Of a stretch of 64,000 nucleotides of DNA, positions 51,493 through 60,667 are shown in pieces (within the stretch, counting starts at the first letter, position 1; every line of letters starts with the position of its first letter). Position numbers and translations under genes: made by a program. This stretch comes from Candidatus Mnemosynella biddleae. Its GTDB lineage: Archaea; Halobacteriota; Archaeoglobi; Mnemosynellales; Mnemosynellaceae. A model generated the notes under the pieces. That model was not told where the DNA came from. It searched no databases and worked only from the letters and a program-made list of their open reading frames with translations. The DNA is taken from contig MTMI02000007.1 in assembly GCA_002011165.2 (NCBI GenBank), positions 1-64,000 of the forward strand. Direction: 5' to 3'.

Positions 51493-52584
51493 TCATACAC
51501 TTTCTGCTCTCTCTTTTTTCGTCTGACCGGATAGCCAAATTCCCAATATGCTTATGAAGATGGAAATTACAATTGAGAGGGAGAGATACTGAAGTGCCAC
51601 TCTTCGCTCTATTTCGAAGATCTCGTTCAGGGAGAGCATATATGTACTTCCTCCCCAAAGAATTAAAGATGCGGAAATGACAAAAAAAGGCAAAGAAAGC
51701 CCCTTAAGCTCTTTTTTCTCGATAAAGTCATCTATGAGCTTACCGAAAATTGAGAGGAGAACAGCTGCGGTAAACCACCAAATTGAAGAGTTGAGGAAGA
51801 TCATCAGAAGGTTGAAATATCCCACTATTGTCGGGCTCGTGTAGTAATACCACAGTGCTACAAATCCCTGAATTGTTGCGATGATTCCTACTATCACTGC
51901 AGAAATATAAGTGACGAAGGTTACCTTTCCTTCGAAGAAAGATCTTTTTAGGGAGATGTAGAAAGAGTTTAGCGAGTCTGAAAGCCCTAAACCTCTGAGA
52001 AGGAAATAGAGGCCTATGAAGGCAAATATAAGAATAACAGCACCTTCCGGTTTGTTGAAAAGGAGAGAAATGGCATATATGAGGAGTGTAATTCCAATTG
52101 GTATGAAGAAGACCCTCGAAACTCCGGGATCATTTAATAATTGTTTGATTTGATAGTAAGCACTTTCAAGATTCTGAGCTTGCTTTACGACTATTCTTCT
52201 AACAGCATCTATCTTAAGTCTTGAACCAATGATAGGAAGCACCAACTCATCATCTGCTCCGTCTGTAACCACTATAGTTCTCTCAGCAGGAAATATCCTG
52301 AGAATTTCATCAAGCTCTTTAGCAATTTTTTGATCTGCTGAAACTCCTCTGGTGTGATCTCCTGCTATAGTCACTATCTCCACGTCATATCCTCTTAACC
52401 TCATTTCTTCGTAAAGCTTTAATCCTCCAAAAATGGTATTCAGATCAGAATCCTCAGGATCTTTAAGAGCAAGAGCTATTGCAGCTTCTCTATTCTTTTC
52501 AAATCCTATAACTGGAGTTTTAACTCCAGCTTTATACCCGAGATCATCATCTCTGTCAACACAAAGTATGAGGAGTTTTCTCAT
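51493..52584 (-). CDS. DUF373 membrane protein
   Basis: 363 aa from ATG 52584. Residues 1-140 are a soluble alpha/beta domain: LILCVDRDDDLGYKAGVKTP, KDPEDSDLNTIFGGLKLYEE, VTIAGDHTRGVSADQKIAKE and VVTDGADDEL. The rest has about six or seven hydrophobic segments. This archaeal family (DUF373) has no known function; the aspartate-rich first motif suggests metal or nucleotide binding. A TATA box lies 27 nt upstream. It is tail to tail with the ligase gene, with no gap. Confidence 0.88.
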   Translation of the reverse strand: MRKLLILCVDRDDDLGYKAGVKTPVIGFEKNREAAIALALKDPEDSDLNTIFGGLKLYEEMRLRGYDVEIVTIAGDHTRGVSADQKIAKELDEILRIFPAERTIVVTDGADDELVLPIIGSRLKIDAVRRIVVKQAQNLESAYYQIKQLLNDPGVSRVFFIPIGITLLIYAISLLFNKPEGAVILIFAFIGLYFLLRGLGLSDSLNSFYISLKRSFFEGKVTFVTYISAVIVGIIATIQGFVALWYYYTSPTIVGYFNLLMIFLNSSIWWFTAAVLLSIFGKLIDDFIEKKELKGLSLPFFVISASLILWGGSTYMLSLNEIFEIERRVALQYLSLSIVISIFISILGIWLSGQTKKERAESV

Positions 52585-52605
52585 CACATTCTTTTAGGAG
52601 TTGAA

Positions 52606-52615
52606 AATATAAATA
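52606..52615 (-). promoter_or_regulatory. TATA box of the DUF373 gene
   Basis: ATTTATATTT on the minus strand, centred about 27 nt before the ATG at 52584; leaderless type. Confidence 0.5.
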
Positions 52616-52628
52616 TTTGTTTTGTTTG

Positions 52629-53498
52629 TTAGATCAGACCGGAACGCTGAAGAAGTAATATGTCTTCTGTCTCAAGCTTCTCTCCTCTCTTGAACCTCTC
52701 GTAAATCTCTTCTGCAAGTCTCTGGAGTTCACTCTTCCTCTTCCTTTCAACACTCTCCCTCTCTCTCTGTTTGAGCCAAGCTATAACCTTTTCAAAGTCT
52801 CTGACATCTCTTATGGCTTTTAAATACTCTCTGTGATACTCATCTGCCATTTGCTGAGCCTTCAAAAACTCTTCATGAGCTTTGTCAGCCTCTTTTCTCG
52901 TCTCATCCGCTTGTCTGAATAATGAGACCATCTTCTCATGATATTGTTGAGCAAGAGCTGCATACTCATTAACCTTCTTATGAAGCTCGGAGGCCTCCTC
53001 CCTCAGTCTCTGAGCTTTTTGGAGAAGCTCTCTAATCTCTTTGTTTTTCTCCAGTTCCTTCTTCCTTTCCATAAACTCCTTTTTCAACTTTGCTATCCTC
53101 TCTATTAGCGCTCTCTCTCGTTCTATAGTGAGGACTTCAGTCTGCTGTTTAAACTCCAATCTATCAATTTCCCTTCTCAGTTGCAGAAGTGAAGGTCCTT
53201 TCCTGTCCTTTTCCAAACCCTCTCTAAGTTCATCTACTTTTTTGTAAATCTCTGAAGCCTCCTCGTTAAGCTTATTCCTCTTCTCCTTATACTCGCCAAC
53301 AAGAGCGTTATATTCGTCTCTTTTCTCTTTAGCTTCTTGAGCTTCTCTAATAAGTTCTCTCGTTTTTCTGTTCAGTTCATCTCTCTTAGACGCCATCTCG
53401 CTTGCTACAGCATTCCACTTATTTCTCTGCTCTTTATATTCCTCTGCTTCCTTAAGTCTTTTCGCCTTTTTGGTCTCAAGCTCTTCTAACATCTCCAA
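52629..53498 (-). CDS. Coiled-coil protein (COG1340 type)
   Basis: 289 aa from TTG 53498. Nearly all is charged coiled coil, rich in Glu, Lys and Arg, with heptad-like stretches such as LREEASELHKKVNEYAALAQ and DKAHEEFLKAQQMADEYHRE. A compact C-terminal tail (ELQRLAEEIYERFKRGEKLE, then TEDILLLQRSGLI) is conserved in archaeal relatives. Function is unknown. The TTG is chosen because GGAGG lies 6 nt upstream; an upstream frame extension begins outside the likely message. A TATA box at 53573-53581 would give a leader of about 50 nt. Confidence 0.82.
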   Translation of the reverse strand: MEMLEELETKKAKRLKEAEEYKEQRNKWNAVASEMASKRDELNRKTRELIREAQEAKEKRDEYNALVGEYKEKRNKLNEEASEIYKKVDELREGLEKDRKGPSLLQLRREIDRLEFKQQTEVLTIERERALIERIAKLKKEFMERKKELEKNKEIRELLQKAQRLREEASELHKKVNEYAALAQQYHEKMVSLFRQADETRKEADKAHEEFLKAQQMADEYHREYLKAIRDVRDFEKVIAWLKQRERESVERKRKSELQRLAEEIYERFKRGEKLETEDILLLQRSGLI

Positions 53499-53572
53499 GT
53501 TCTTCCTCCGCCTGCGTTCTTTTTGAATAAAAGAGATTCCGAAACGGCATCCTACTCTACGCACCTTCTTTC

Positions 53573-53581
53573 ATATAAACT
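53573..53581 (-). promoter_or_regulatory. TATA box of the coiled-coil gene
   Basis: GTTTATATG on the minus strand, placed to start a leader of about 50 nt that contains the GGAGG ribosome site. Confidence 0.45.
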
Positions 53582-53623
53582 TTTTTGATCTTCTGCTGGG
53601 AGGAAGAAGCTTAAAATAAAAAA

Positions 53624-53631
53624 TTTTATAG
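53624..53631 (+). promoter_or_regulatory. TATA box of mtd
   Basis: TTTTATAG centred about 29 nt before the mtd ATG at 53657; leaderless type. Confidence 0.5.
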
Positions 53632-53656
53632 TCTCTCGGATTTCACATAATCTTTA

Positions 53657-54472
53657 ATGACGCGAATCGGTTTTGTGAAACTTGGGAATATCGGAGTTTC
53701 AACAGTGCTTGATCTGATTCTTGATGAAAGGGCCGATCGAGAAGACATCGAAGTGAGAACAATCTCCAGCGGTTCTAAGATGGGCGAAGAAGTGGTTGAG
53801 GATCTCGTGAGAATAGTGGAGTTCCATCCCGATTTAATCATAGCTGTCAGTCCTAATGCATCTCTTCCCGGGCCGAGAAAAATTAGAGAAGCTATTAAGA
53901 CTCCTTGTATCATTGTCTCCGATTCTCCTGCAAAAAAGACGGTTAAAAAGCTCGAAGAGGGTGGATTTGGCTACATAATCATTACGGGAGATCCGATGAT
54001 CGGTGCGAGAAGGGAGTTCTTAGACCCCACGGAAATGGCACTTTTCAATGCGGAGGTTCTTAAAATGCTCTCAGTCTGCGGAGTCATCAGAATCCTCCAG
54101 GAAGAGCTCGATAAGGCTATCTCATCTTTAAATTCTGATGATCTTTATCTTCCGAGGAGAATTGTAGATATTGATGAAATTATCAGATTAGAGTTCTCGA
54201 ACCCTTACGCTAAAGCTAAGGCAATCGCCTCTTACTCAATAGCTGAGAAGGTTGGAGAGATGAACGTGAAAGCATGTTTCATGGAGAAGGATAAAGAGAA
54301 ATACATTCAGCTGGTTGCAGCTTCTCATGAGCTCATAAGAATAGCAGCTATTCTGGCAGATGAATCGAGAGAACTTGAGAAATCTGTAGACGGAGTCATT
54401 AGAACTCCTCATGGAAAGAGAGGGGAGACATTCTTTAAGAGGGGTCTGATGGAGACACTGGAGAAAAGGTAA
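53657..54472 (+). CDS. mtd: F420-dependent methylene-tetrahydromethanopterin dehydrogenase
   Basis: 271 aa. It oxidises or forms methylene-H4MPT with coenzyme F420 in the C1 pathway. Diagnostic segments: RIGFVKLGNIGVSTVLDLIL, VEFHPDLIIAVSPNASLPGP, IIITGDPMIGARREFLDPTE and FMEKDKEKYIQLVAASHELI. The family is found only in organisms with H4MPT/F420 metabolism. It links functionally to the fwd operon 4.6 kb away. First gene of a unit with the GvpD-like ATPase. Confidence 0.96.
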   Translation: MTRIGFVKLGNIGVSTVLDLILDERADREDIEVRTISSGSKMGEEVVEDLVRIVEFHPDLIIAVSPNASLPGPRKIREAIKTPCIIVSDSPAKKTVKKLEEGGFGYIIITGDPMIGARREFLDPTEMALFNAEVLKMLSVCGVIRILQEELDKAISSLNSDDLYLPRRIVDIDEIIRLEFSNPYAKAKAIASYSIAEKVGEMNVKACFMEKDKEKYIQLVAASHELIRIAAILADESRELEKSVDGVIRTPHGKRGETFFKRGLMETLEKR

Positions 54473-54513
54473 TATGGGTGGAAAGATAAAATAATTTTTT
54501 GGCGGGGAGGGAA

Positions 54514-55872
54514 TTGAAGAAAGAACGCCTACCTCACGAGCTTGTGAATTTTTTTGAAACTCATCAAGGTGCATCTTTACTTATTAGAGGCGATCCTGGA
54601 AGCGGTAAGACAATTCTTTCACTAACCCTCCTTAAAGTTTTCGCATCCCAGAATGGATTTTACATATCCACGCGAGTTGAACCGAAGAAGATTCATCAGT
54701 GGTTTCCATGGACAGAGGAGTTTCTGGAAAGCTCCAGAATAATTGACGCTACTGGAAGTCCTTTGAGCACATTCGAGGATTCGAGGTTCATAGAGCAGAT
54801 TGACAAGATGTCTCTTATAAAGAGTATTTATTCGATGGTAAGAGAAGGCGCGAAATTTATAGTCATAGATTCTTTTAGCTCGTTAGAACTCTTCACAGAT
54901 TCTGAGAGCCTTGCAACCTCTCTTACTGACATTTCAAGAAGGATGGATGTGAAGTTAATTCTCGTCTCCGAAGAGGTGAAACCTTCCAAACTCGATTATC
55001 TTGTGGATGGAATTGTAACACTTACAAAAAGCTATATGGGTGGAAGAATTTATAGGGAGATCTCTCTTGAAAAGTTAAGGAACGTTGAGATTCGACAACC
55101 AAAATATCCTTTCACACTTTTTGAAGGTAAGTTCAGTGTTTTAAAGCCCTCTTTACCTTTGAAATCTCCTCTGAAATTTGAACCAATAATTGAGGGTGAA
55201 GCTATAAAAAGCGGGGATAGTTCGATTGATGAAATTTTGAAACTTTTATCTTTTGGGGATTTCGTACTCTTGGAACTCTCGGACAACACCTCTATGAGAG
55301 ACATCTTTCCCTTCATTGGAGCGGCAATCCATGTTTTCTTGAATAATGAAAAACCTGTGATAATAGTCCCACCCGAGGGAATTGAATCAAAAACCATTTC
55401 GGAGCTTTACGAATCTCTTTGTGGAGAGAAAATAGAAAAACACTCTACAAATCTCAGAATCTTTGAACAAGCAAATCCGGAGATCGATCAGGATAAGCCC
55501 TATATATTCATAGGGATGGGGATTGAAGACGATTTAAGAGAACTTCTGGAAGTTTACTCAGAATTTAAGAAGAAAAATGGAAAAGTTCTCTTGCTTGTAG
55601 GTTTCGACCTTCTTGAGTATCTCTATGGAGAAAGAGAAGTAAGGAGACTTCTCCCCCTATTAAATTCAAGAGTGAAAAGCTCGAAGGATCTACTCATAGC
55701 GATAGGAAGGGATAATTTGAAAGTTGAGGATGCTTTAAGGAATATGGCCGATGTACACGTGAGGATATTGAAGACCCATGGGGGATTGTTTTTCGATGTG
55801 CTGCGTCCGAAGGATGGACTCTGGCACTTTGGAGTTGATGATTCGGGGACAAGAATTATAAGAGTGATTTGA
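54514..55872 (+). CDS. GvpD-like RecA/KaiC-superfamily ATPase
   Basis: 452 aa from TTG 54514. Walker A GDPGSGKT follows FFETHQGASLLIRG near the N terminus; Walker B is KFIVIDSFSSLELF. The C-terminal half has a further alpha/beta domain with IFIGMGIEDDLRELLEVY. It resembles GvpD, the regulator of gas-vesicle genes in halophiles, but no gas-vesicle gene is in view, and the arginine-rich GvpD region is not obvious. Archaea without vesicles carry such homologues with unknown roles. GGGGAGG is 3 nt before the TTG. It lies 41 nt after mtd. Confidence 0.75.
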   Translation: MKKERLPHELVNFFETHQGASLLIRGDPGSGKTILSLTLLKVFASQNGFYISTRVEPKKIHQWFPWTEEFLESSRIIDATGSPLSTFEDSRFIEQIDKMSLIKSIYSMVREGAKFIVIDSFSSLELFTDSESLATSLTDISRRMDVKLILVSEEVKPSKLDYLVDGIVTLTKSYMGGRIYREISLEKLRNVEIRQPKYPFTLFEGKFSVLKPSLPLKSPLKFEPIIEGEAIKSGDSSIDEILKLLSFGDFVLLELSDNTSMRDIFPFIGAAIHVFLNNEKPVIIVPPEGIESKTISELYESLCGEKIEKHSTNLRIFEQANPEIDQDKPYIFIGMGIEDDLRELLEVYSEFKKKNGKVLLLVGFDLLEYLYGEREVRRLLPLLNSRVKSSKDLLIAIGRDNLKVEDALRNMADVHVRILKTHGGLFFDVLRPKDGLWHFGVDDSGTRIIRVI

Positions 55873-55886
55873 AATTTACAAGGCTC

Positions 55887-56741
55887 TTACTCTTTTTTCA
55901 ACAGTTTTAGAAGCTTTTCATATTCTCCCTCTTTCATATGGACAACGTATTCTTCCGACGGATACTTCTTTTCTCTCACGTCTTCGCAGTATCTCTTAAA
56001 TGCATCTAAGATCTGCTCTTTCAAATCGGCATACTGTTTGGCGAATTTTGGTCTTACACCCAAGGTCAATCCAAGTATATCGTGGGAAAGAAGAAGTTGT
56101 CCATGAGTTTCAACTCCACCACCTATGCTGAAAGTTAAGAATGAGGTCTCCTCCGTCACTTCTTTAGCCACTTCTGCAGGAACATTTTCCAGAAGAACGC
56201 CAATGGCTCCGGCCTCTTCAAGCGCTTTAGCATCATCAATTATCCTCTTGGCCGATTCTGCATCTCTTCCCTGAACTGTAAATCCACCTAGCATGGAAGC
56301 TTTCTGAGGTGTCAGTCCCAGATGACCAATGACCGGTATACCGGCATCTACAATCGCACGAACCCTTTCAGCCATTTCAGCCCCTCCCTCCAGCTTAACT
56401 GCGTCACAACCGACGCTCATGAGACGACCTGCATTTCTTATTGCGTCTTCTTCACTTGCTTGATAAGACATGAACGGCATGTCGCCAACGATAAAAGCAT
56501 ATTTAACTCCTCTAACAACAGCTCCAGCATGGCGGAGCATATCATCCATTGTCACTGGGAGTGTACTGGGATATCCAAGTATGGTCATACCCAGTGAATC
56601 TCCAATGAGAATCATATCAACTCCAGCTTGGTCTGCCAATCTTGCAGTAGTCCAGTCATACAAAACTACCCAGACTATTTTTTCACCATTCTCCTTTTTT
56701 CTCATCAGGTCCCGAATAGTAACTTTTTTTCTCTCGCTCAA
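55887..56741 (-). CDS. panB: 3-methyl-2-oxobutanoate hydroxymethyltransferase
   Basis: 284 aa from TTG 56741. It adds a hydroxymethyl group from a methylene-folate-type carrier to ketoisovalerate on the way to coenzyme A. Marks: DWTTARLADQAGVDMILIGD, DAVKLEGGAEMAERVRAIVD, IPVIGHLGLTPQKASMLGGF and ISIGGGVETHGQ-like SIGGGVETHGQLLLSHDILG. GGAGGT lies 7 nt before the TTG. The frame stays open 33 codons upstream but that part is not PanB-like. In archaea with this pathway the C1 donor is likely methylene-H4MPT. Confidence 0.94.
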   Translation of the reverse strand: MSERKKVTIRDLMRKKENGEKIVWVVLYDWTTARLADQAGVDMILIGDSLGMTILGYPSTLPVTMDDMLRHAGAVVRGVKYAFIVGDMPFMSYQASEEDAIRNAGRLMSVGCDAVKLEGGAEMAERVRAIVDAGIPVIGHLGLTPQKASMLGGFTVQGRDAESAKRIIDDAKALEEAGAIGVLLENVPAEVAKEVTEETSFLTFSIGGGVETHGQLLLSHDILGLTLGVRPKFAKQYADLKEQILDAFKRYCEDVREKKYPSEEYVVHMKEGEYEKLLKLLKKE

Positions 56742-56889
56742 TTTTAATACCTCCAGAGTTGTTTTTTGATTTTTACATTTTCTTTTTATGAAAGGTTTTT
56801 CCCTGGTAAAGTGATAAAAGTTTCGCTCTTCGAATTCCACAATGAAATTTTTATCTCAAGGACTCGGTTTAGCGCCTTTTAAGATAACG

Positions 56890-56897
56890 TTTAAAAA
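56890..56897 (+). promoter_or_regulatory. TATA box of the acylphosphatase gene
   Basis: TTTAAAAA centred about 28 nt before the ATG at 56922, followed by a pyrimidine-rich stretch; leaderless type. Confidence 0.5.
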
Positions 56898-56921
56898 CTC
56901 CTTTTCCTCTTTCTTTTTCTG

Positions 56922-57197
56922 ATGAAAGTGAGAGCACATCTGATAATCCATGGAAGAGTTCAGGGAGTCTTCTATCGAAGATGGTGTCTGGAGAATGCGA
57001 GAGAACTTAACCTCATGGGATGGGTGAAGAACAGAGAGGACGGAACAGTTGAAGCGATTTTTGAGGGTGACGAAGAAAAAGTTAAAGAGATGATTGAAAG
57101 ATGCTATGAAGGGCCTCCGAGAGCCATGGTGACAAAGATAGACGTAAAATTCTCAAATTATGGGGGAGAGTTCTCCGATTTTAGAATAGTTTACTGA
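56922..57197 (+). CDS. acyP: Acylphosphatase
   Basis: 91 aa, the standard size. The phosphate loop is HGRVQGVFYRRW, with catalytic Arg in FYRR and Asn in WVKNREDGTVEAIFEG. It hydrolyses acyl phosphates such as carbamoyl or 1,3-bisphosphoglyceryl phosphate. It ends directly against the convergent srp54 stop. Confidence 0.96.
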   Translation: MKVRAHLIIHGRVQGVFYRRWCLENARELNLMGWVKNREDGTVEAIFEGDEEKVKEMIERCYEGPPRAMVTKIDVKFSNYGGEFSDFRIVY

Positions 57198-58514
57198 TCA
57201 AATTCTGAAGTGCTTCATAGCTTTTCTTAAATTCACTCTTCCACCCTTCAAACCTTTTAATGCTTTGCTCATAGTTCTATAATATTTCAAAAGCTCCTTA
57301 ACATCTTCTGGAGTTGTTCCAGAACCTCTTGCAATTCTCTTTATCCTAGAACTGTTTATTATTTTTGGATTTTCGAGTTCTTCTTCAGTCATCGAATCCA
57401 TAATGTATTTGTATTTCCTCAACTTCTCTTCAGTAACCTGCATCATCTCATCCGAAATATCAAAACCCAGTGATCCAAATGGAAGCATCTGTATGATCTG
57501 CTTAAGAGGACCTATTCTATTCATAGCTTCGAGCTGTGCGTAAATATCCTTCAAGGTGAGTCTTCCTTGAATTATTTCTTCTGGTTTTATCTCTTTCTCC
57601 ATCTCAATCTCTTTGAACTTTTCGATAAGTCCTTTCAGATCTCCTATGCCTAAGAGCCTGGAGATGAAGGAATCAGGATCAAATCTTTCGAGATCGTCAA
57701 TTCTCTCTCCAGTCCCAACAAAAGCTACGGGAGCTCCAGTAACTGAAATTGCAGAAAGAGCCCCCCCTCCCTTCGCAGTCCCGTCAAGTTTTGTAACTAT
57801 GATTCCAGTTATCCCAACTGCTTTGTGAAAAGCCTCAGCTTGCTCCTTTGCAAGCTGTCCTATTGCAGCATCAAGAACGAGAAATTTATGATCTGGATTC
57901 ACTACCTTATTTATATTTTTGAGCTCTTCAATCAGCTCCTCTTCAAGAGCGTGTCTTCCTGCAGTATCTATTATCTTCACTTCATATTCCTTCATATTTT
58001 CAAGCGCATTTTTGACGATCTTCACAGCGTTTTTCTCGTTTTTCTCTCCATAGAATGGAATTCCGTGTGTTTCAGCAAGCTGTTTCAGTTGTTCGTATGC
58101 TCCAGGTCTGAAGTTATCAGCGCATATCACCGCAGTTCTTAATCCCCTCTTTTGAAAATATCTTGCGAGTTTTGCAGTTGTAGTCGTCTTTCCAGAACCC
58201 TGAAGACCTACCATTAGAATCTTCTGAGGTTTGAGTTCGATTTGAGCAGGTTTTCCGATGAGATTCACGAGCTCTTGATAGATAACTCTGAGCACGTGCT
58301 CTCTCGCAGTCATCCCTTTCAGAGGTTCTTCTTTGAGAGCTCTCTCTTTTATCCTCTTCGAGAGTTCCATAACCTGCTTCACATTCACATCGGATTGCAG
58401 AAGAGCTCTCTGAATGTCTCTAACAACTTCGTTAACAACCGCTTCGTCTACTCTCCCAGATCTTGCAAGCTTTCTTATTGCTTCTCTCAGAGATTTTCCG
58501 AGTTTTTCGAGCAT
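57198..58514 (-). CDS. srp54: Signal recognition particle protein SRP54
   Basis: 438 aa from ATG 58514. The NG domains have GLQGSGKTTTTAKLARYF, DTAGRHALEEELIEEL and VTKLDGTAKGGGALSAIS. The M domain (about 300-430) includes LPFGSLGFDISDEMMQV and IKRIARGSGTTPEDVKELLK, the RNA-binding helices. It binds signal sequences and 7S RNA and docks on FtsY. AGGTGA is 6 nt before this ATG; the ATG at 58520 lies too close to it. The start overlaps the ftsY stop region by a few bases. Confidence 0.97.
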   Translation of the reverse strand: MLEKLGKSLREAIRKLARSGRVDEAVVNEVVRDIQRALLQSDVNVKQVMELSKRIKERALKEEPLKGMTAREHVLRVIYQELVNLIGKPAQIELKPQKILMVGLQGSGKTTTTAKLARYFQKRGLRTAVICADNFRPGAYEQLKQLAETHGIPFYGEKNEKNAVKIVKNALENMKEYEVKIIDTAGRHALEEELIEELKNINKVVNPDHKFLVLDAAIGQLAKEQAEAFHKAVGITGIIVTKLDGTAKGGGALSAISVTGAPVAFVGTGERIDDLERFDPDSFISRLLGIGDLKGLIEKFKEIEMEKEIKPEEIIQGRLTLKDIYAQLEAMNRIGPLKQIIQMLPFGSLGFDISDEMMQVTEEKLRKYKYIMDSMTEEELENPKIINSSRIKRIARGSGTTPEDVKELLKYYRTMSKALKGLKGGRVNLRKAMKHFRI

Positions 58515-58516
58515 TC

Positions 58517-59425
58517 TCATTCACCTAAAAATTGTTTGAGGAACCAGTCCTTTGAGAACTTCTTAAGATCCTCGTATCTCTGCCCTGTTCCAAAGAAGGC
58601 TATAGGTTTCTTAGTTTCGTAGACAACTGAGAGCGCAGTTCCTCCTTTCGCATCTGCATCCACCTTTGTGAGAATGTGAGCATCTATTCCAACCTCTCTC
58701 TCAAATCTCATCGCTCTCTCCACAGCGTCATTTCCCGCTATGGCCTCGTCAACAAAAATAACGAGATCAGGAGTATTTACTCTACAAATCTTCCTTAGCT
58801 GATCCATGAGGTTTACGTTGGTGTGCATTCTCCCTGAGGTATCAGCAAGCACGACATCAGCTTTTCTCGCTCTTGCATGAGCGACGGCATCGTAAATCAC
58901 AGCAGCAGGATCAGCTCCATATCTGTGAGCAATAACTCTTATTCCGAGTCTTTCGGCATGTTCTCTTAGTTGTTCTTCTGCTCCAGCTCTAAAGGTATCT
59001 CCAGAAGCTAGTATTGGTGTGTAGTCATTATCCAGAAGCCTCTTAGCAATCTTTGCAATCGTCGTCGTCTTTCCGGTTCCATTCACTCCAATAAAAACTA
59101 GGAGGATTGGCTTCTCAGTTTTTTCTATAAACTCATCAAAGTCGAGTGAGTGTATGAAAATCTCATCTACAATCTCTCTGAATGCCTCTCTAACAATCTC
59201 CTCAACGGAAGTTCCTATTTTCCTTTTCTTCCCAATCAATCTTTCTCTGAGCACTTCAGATATTCTCTCCGCAACAGGGAGTGCAACATCGCACTCCATA
59301 AGTTCAATTTGGAACTCCCACAGAGTATCACGAAGCGATGAATCATCGAGAGAAATCTCTCCTTCCGTCAGAACTTCCTTTATCTTGCTCAGGGAGGAGA
59401 TCTTCGATTTCAGAGCTTCAAACAA
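58517..59425 (-). CDS. ftsY: SRP receptor FtsY
   Basis: 302 aa. N domain about 1-100, then the G domain: FIGVNGTGKTTTIAKIAKRL, LASGDTFRAGAEEQLREHAE, VVLADTSGRMHTNVNLMDQL and ILTKVDADAKGGTALSVVYE; the C-terminal GQRYEDLKKFSKDWFLKQFL. There is no long acidic A domain. TTG start at 59425 with GGAGAAGAG just upstream, directly after the prefoldin stop. Forms the membrane-targeting pair with SRP54, encoded next. Confidence 0.96.
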   Translation of the reverse strand: MFEALKSKISSLSKIKEVLTEGEISLDDSSLRDTLWEFQIELMECDVALPVAERISEVLRERLIGKKRKIGTSVEEIVREAFREIVDEIFIHSLDFDEFIEKTEKPILLVFIGVNGTGKTTTIAKIAKRLLDNDYTPILASGDTFRAGAEEQLREHAERLGIRVIAHRYGADPAAVIYDAVAHARARKADVVLADTSGRMHTNVNLMDQLRKICRVNTPDLVIFVDEAIAGNDAVERAMRFEREVGIDAHILTKVDADAKGGTALSVVYETKKPIAFFGTGQRYEDLKKFSKDWFLKQFLGE

Positions 59426-59812
59426 TTATCTCTTCTCCTCCAGTTGCTCTTTAATTTTTTCCACCTCTCCAGCTATCTCATTATATTTGGAGGCGAGCTC
59501 CTCAAGTCTTTTGTTCATTTCCTTTACTCTATCTTCCAGAAGTGATATTGCTCTCTCTTTAGTCCTCTTCACGACAACTCCCGATCCAATGCTCATGAGA
59601 ACCTCATCAACCTCTTTGATTTCCCCTCTGACATAAACCCCAGAGCCTATTGGATAGAGAATTTCGGCTGAACTTTCAAGGCTTTTCAGAGCCTCAATAG
59701 TTTCCGTTGCATCATTAATAGCATTTTGAATGAGATTCATCTGCTGGACTATCGCGTCCGCTTGAGAAGTGAGAAGCTGAAGAGCCCTCACTGCCTCCTC
59801 TCTTTTTTCCAT
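59426..59812 (-). CDS. pfdA: Prefoldin alpha subunit
   Basis: 128 aa. Two coiled-coil arms flank a hairpin region: ALQLLTSQADAIVQQMNLIQ, EILYPIGSGVYVRGEIKEVD with VLMSIGSGVVVKRT, then a second helix rich in Glu and Lys. Prefoldin hands unfolded proteins to the thermosome. It overlaps the LX ribosomal gene by 1 nt and abuts ftsY. Confidence 0.95.
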   Translation of the reverse strand: MEKREEAVRALQLLTSQADAIVQQMNLIQNAINDATETIEALKSLESSAEILYPIGSGVYVRGEIKEVDEVLMSIGSGVVVKRTKERAISLLEDRVKEMNKRLEELASKYNEIAGEVEKIKEQLEEKR

Positions 59813-59988
59813 TATTCTGCCTCCAGAACTTCCTCTATTTCTATGAGATTCCTCTTTACCTTATGTCTGCTACCCATTAATGAATAAATCCACTCTTTCG
59901 CCACTCTCTCGTTTGGAGCGTCAATCTCTTTCGTAAACTTCATCCACTTTTTGTTAACTCTAAATTTCCCCCTCACAATATATTTCAT
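59812..59988 (-). CDS. rpl18a: Ribosomal protein L18Ae (LX)
   Basis: 58 aa from ATG 59988. Marks: KYIVRGKFRVNKKWMKFTKE and ERVAKEWIYSLMGSRHKVKR. It is the short archaeal form of eukaryotic L20/L18a. GGGGTGATGGG precedes the ATG; the frame is open 12 codons further back into the aIF6 gene, but those residues are not family-like. Confidence 0.92.
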   Translation of the reverse strand: MKYIVRGKFRVNKKWMKFTKEIDAPNERVAKEWIYSLMGSRHKVKRNLIEIEEVLEAE

Positions 59989-59992
59989 CCCA

Positions 59993-60667
59993 TCACCCCT
60001 CAAGAAATCCGAGAGCATCCTCAATCCTCCCTATTTCAATCGGGGTTGTATCCTCTCCCGCAATATATCCTTTTGAATTTGCCACGAGTCCAGTTCCGAC
60101 CATAGTGGAGCCCATATTCACGGTGCCTATATCTGCGTGAACCGAAAAGAACTCTTCGAGAAAAACGATATCCTTTTCGTTTGTTTTTGGGTGAACAAGC
60201 ATCCCTTTATTTGTCACTACAGCTGCCATTCCAACCAGATTGACTCCGCTTATTGAACCTCTCTGAACAGGAACTTTCAAGATATTTTTAATCTGGTCAA
60301 CAACCTCTACGCTCACTTCTGGGTGAACTAGAGCAGCATAATCATTAACGAGTATAATGTTTCCCACCGCAGAGAATCTTCCCTTTATCCTCTCAACTGG
60401 AATGTGAACTTCCTCTTCTATCTTTTTAAACTCCTCCTCAGATATATGCTGAGAGACAAGAATTCCATTTGAATTTCCTACTATAAGGCATCCAAGGAGG
60501 GGAAGACCGTTGATCTGGGTTTTTATGGCATGGATTTTGAGACTCTCTTCGATCTTATTTGTTTTATCTCCTCTCATGTTTGGGGGTAGAAACGCAAAGT
60601 CCTCAGTCACTCTGATAAATATTCCTATCTCCGGAACACCTTCGTAGCTGAGAAGCATTTCAATCAC
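59993..60667 (-). CDS. eif6: Translation initiation factor aIF6
   Basis: 224 aa. Five-fold pseudosymmetric repeats: [80 protein letters not shown] and [20 protein letters not shown]. aIF6 binds the 50S subunit and blocks early joining of subunits. It overlaps the L31e gene by 4 bp and LX follows 4 nt later. Confidence 0.96.
   Translation of the reverse strand: MIEMLLSYEGVPEIGIFIRVTEDFAFLPPNMRGDKTNKIEESLKIHAIKTQINGLPLLGCLIVGNSNGILVSQHISEEEFKKIEEEVHIPVERIKGRFSAVGNIILVNDYAALVHPEVSVEVVDQIKNILKVPVQRGSISGVNLVGMAAVVTNKGMLVHPKTNEKDIVFLEEFFSVHADIGTVNMGSTMVGTGLVANSKGYIAGEDTTPIEIGRIEDALGFLEG

Noticed and set aside
53499-53564. N-terminal extension of the coiled-coil protein
   Set aside because: GGAGG is placed for the TTG at 53498, and the extension reads as a basic non-coil stretch close to the presumed transcription start.
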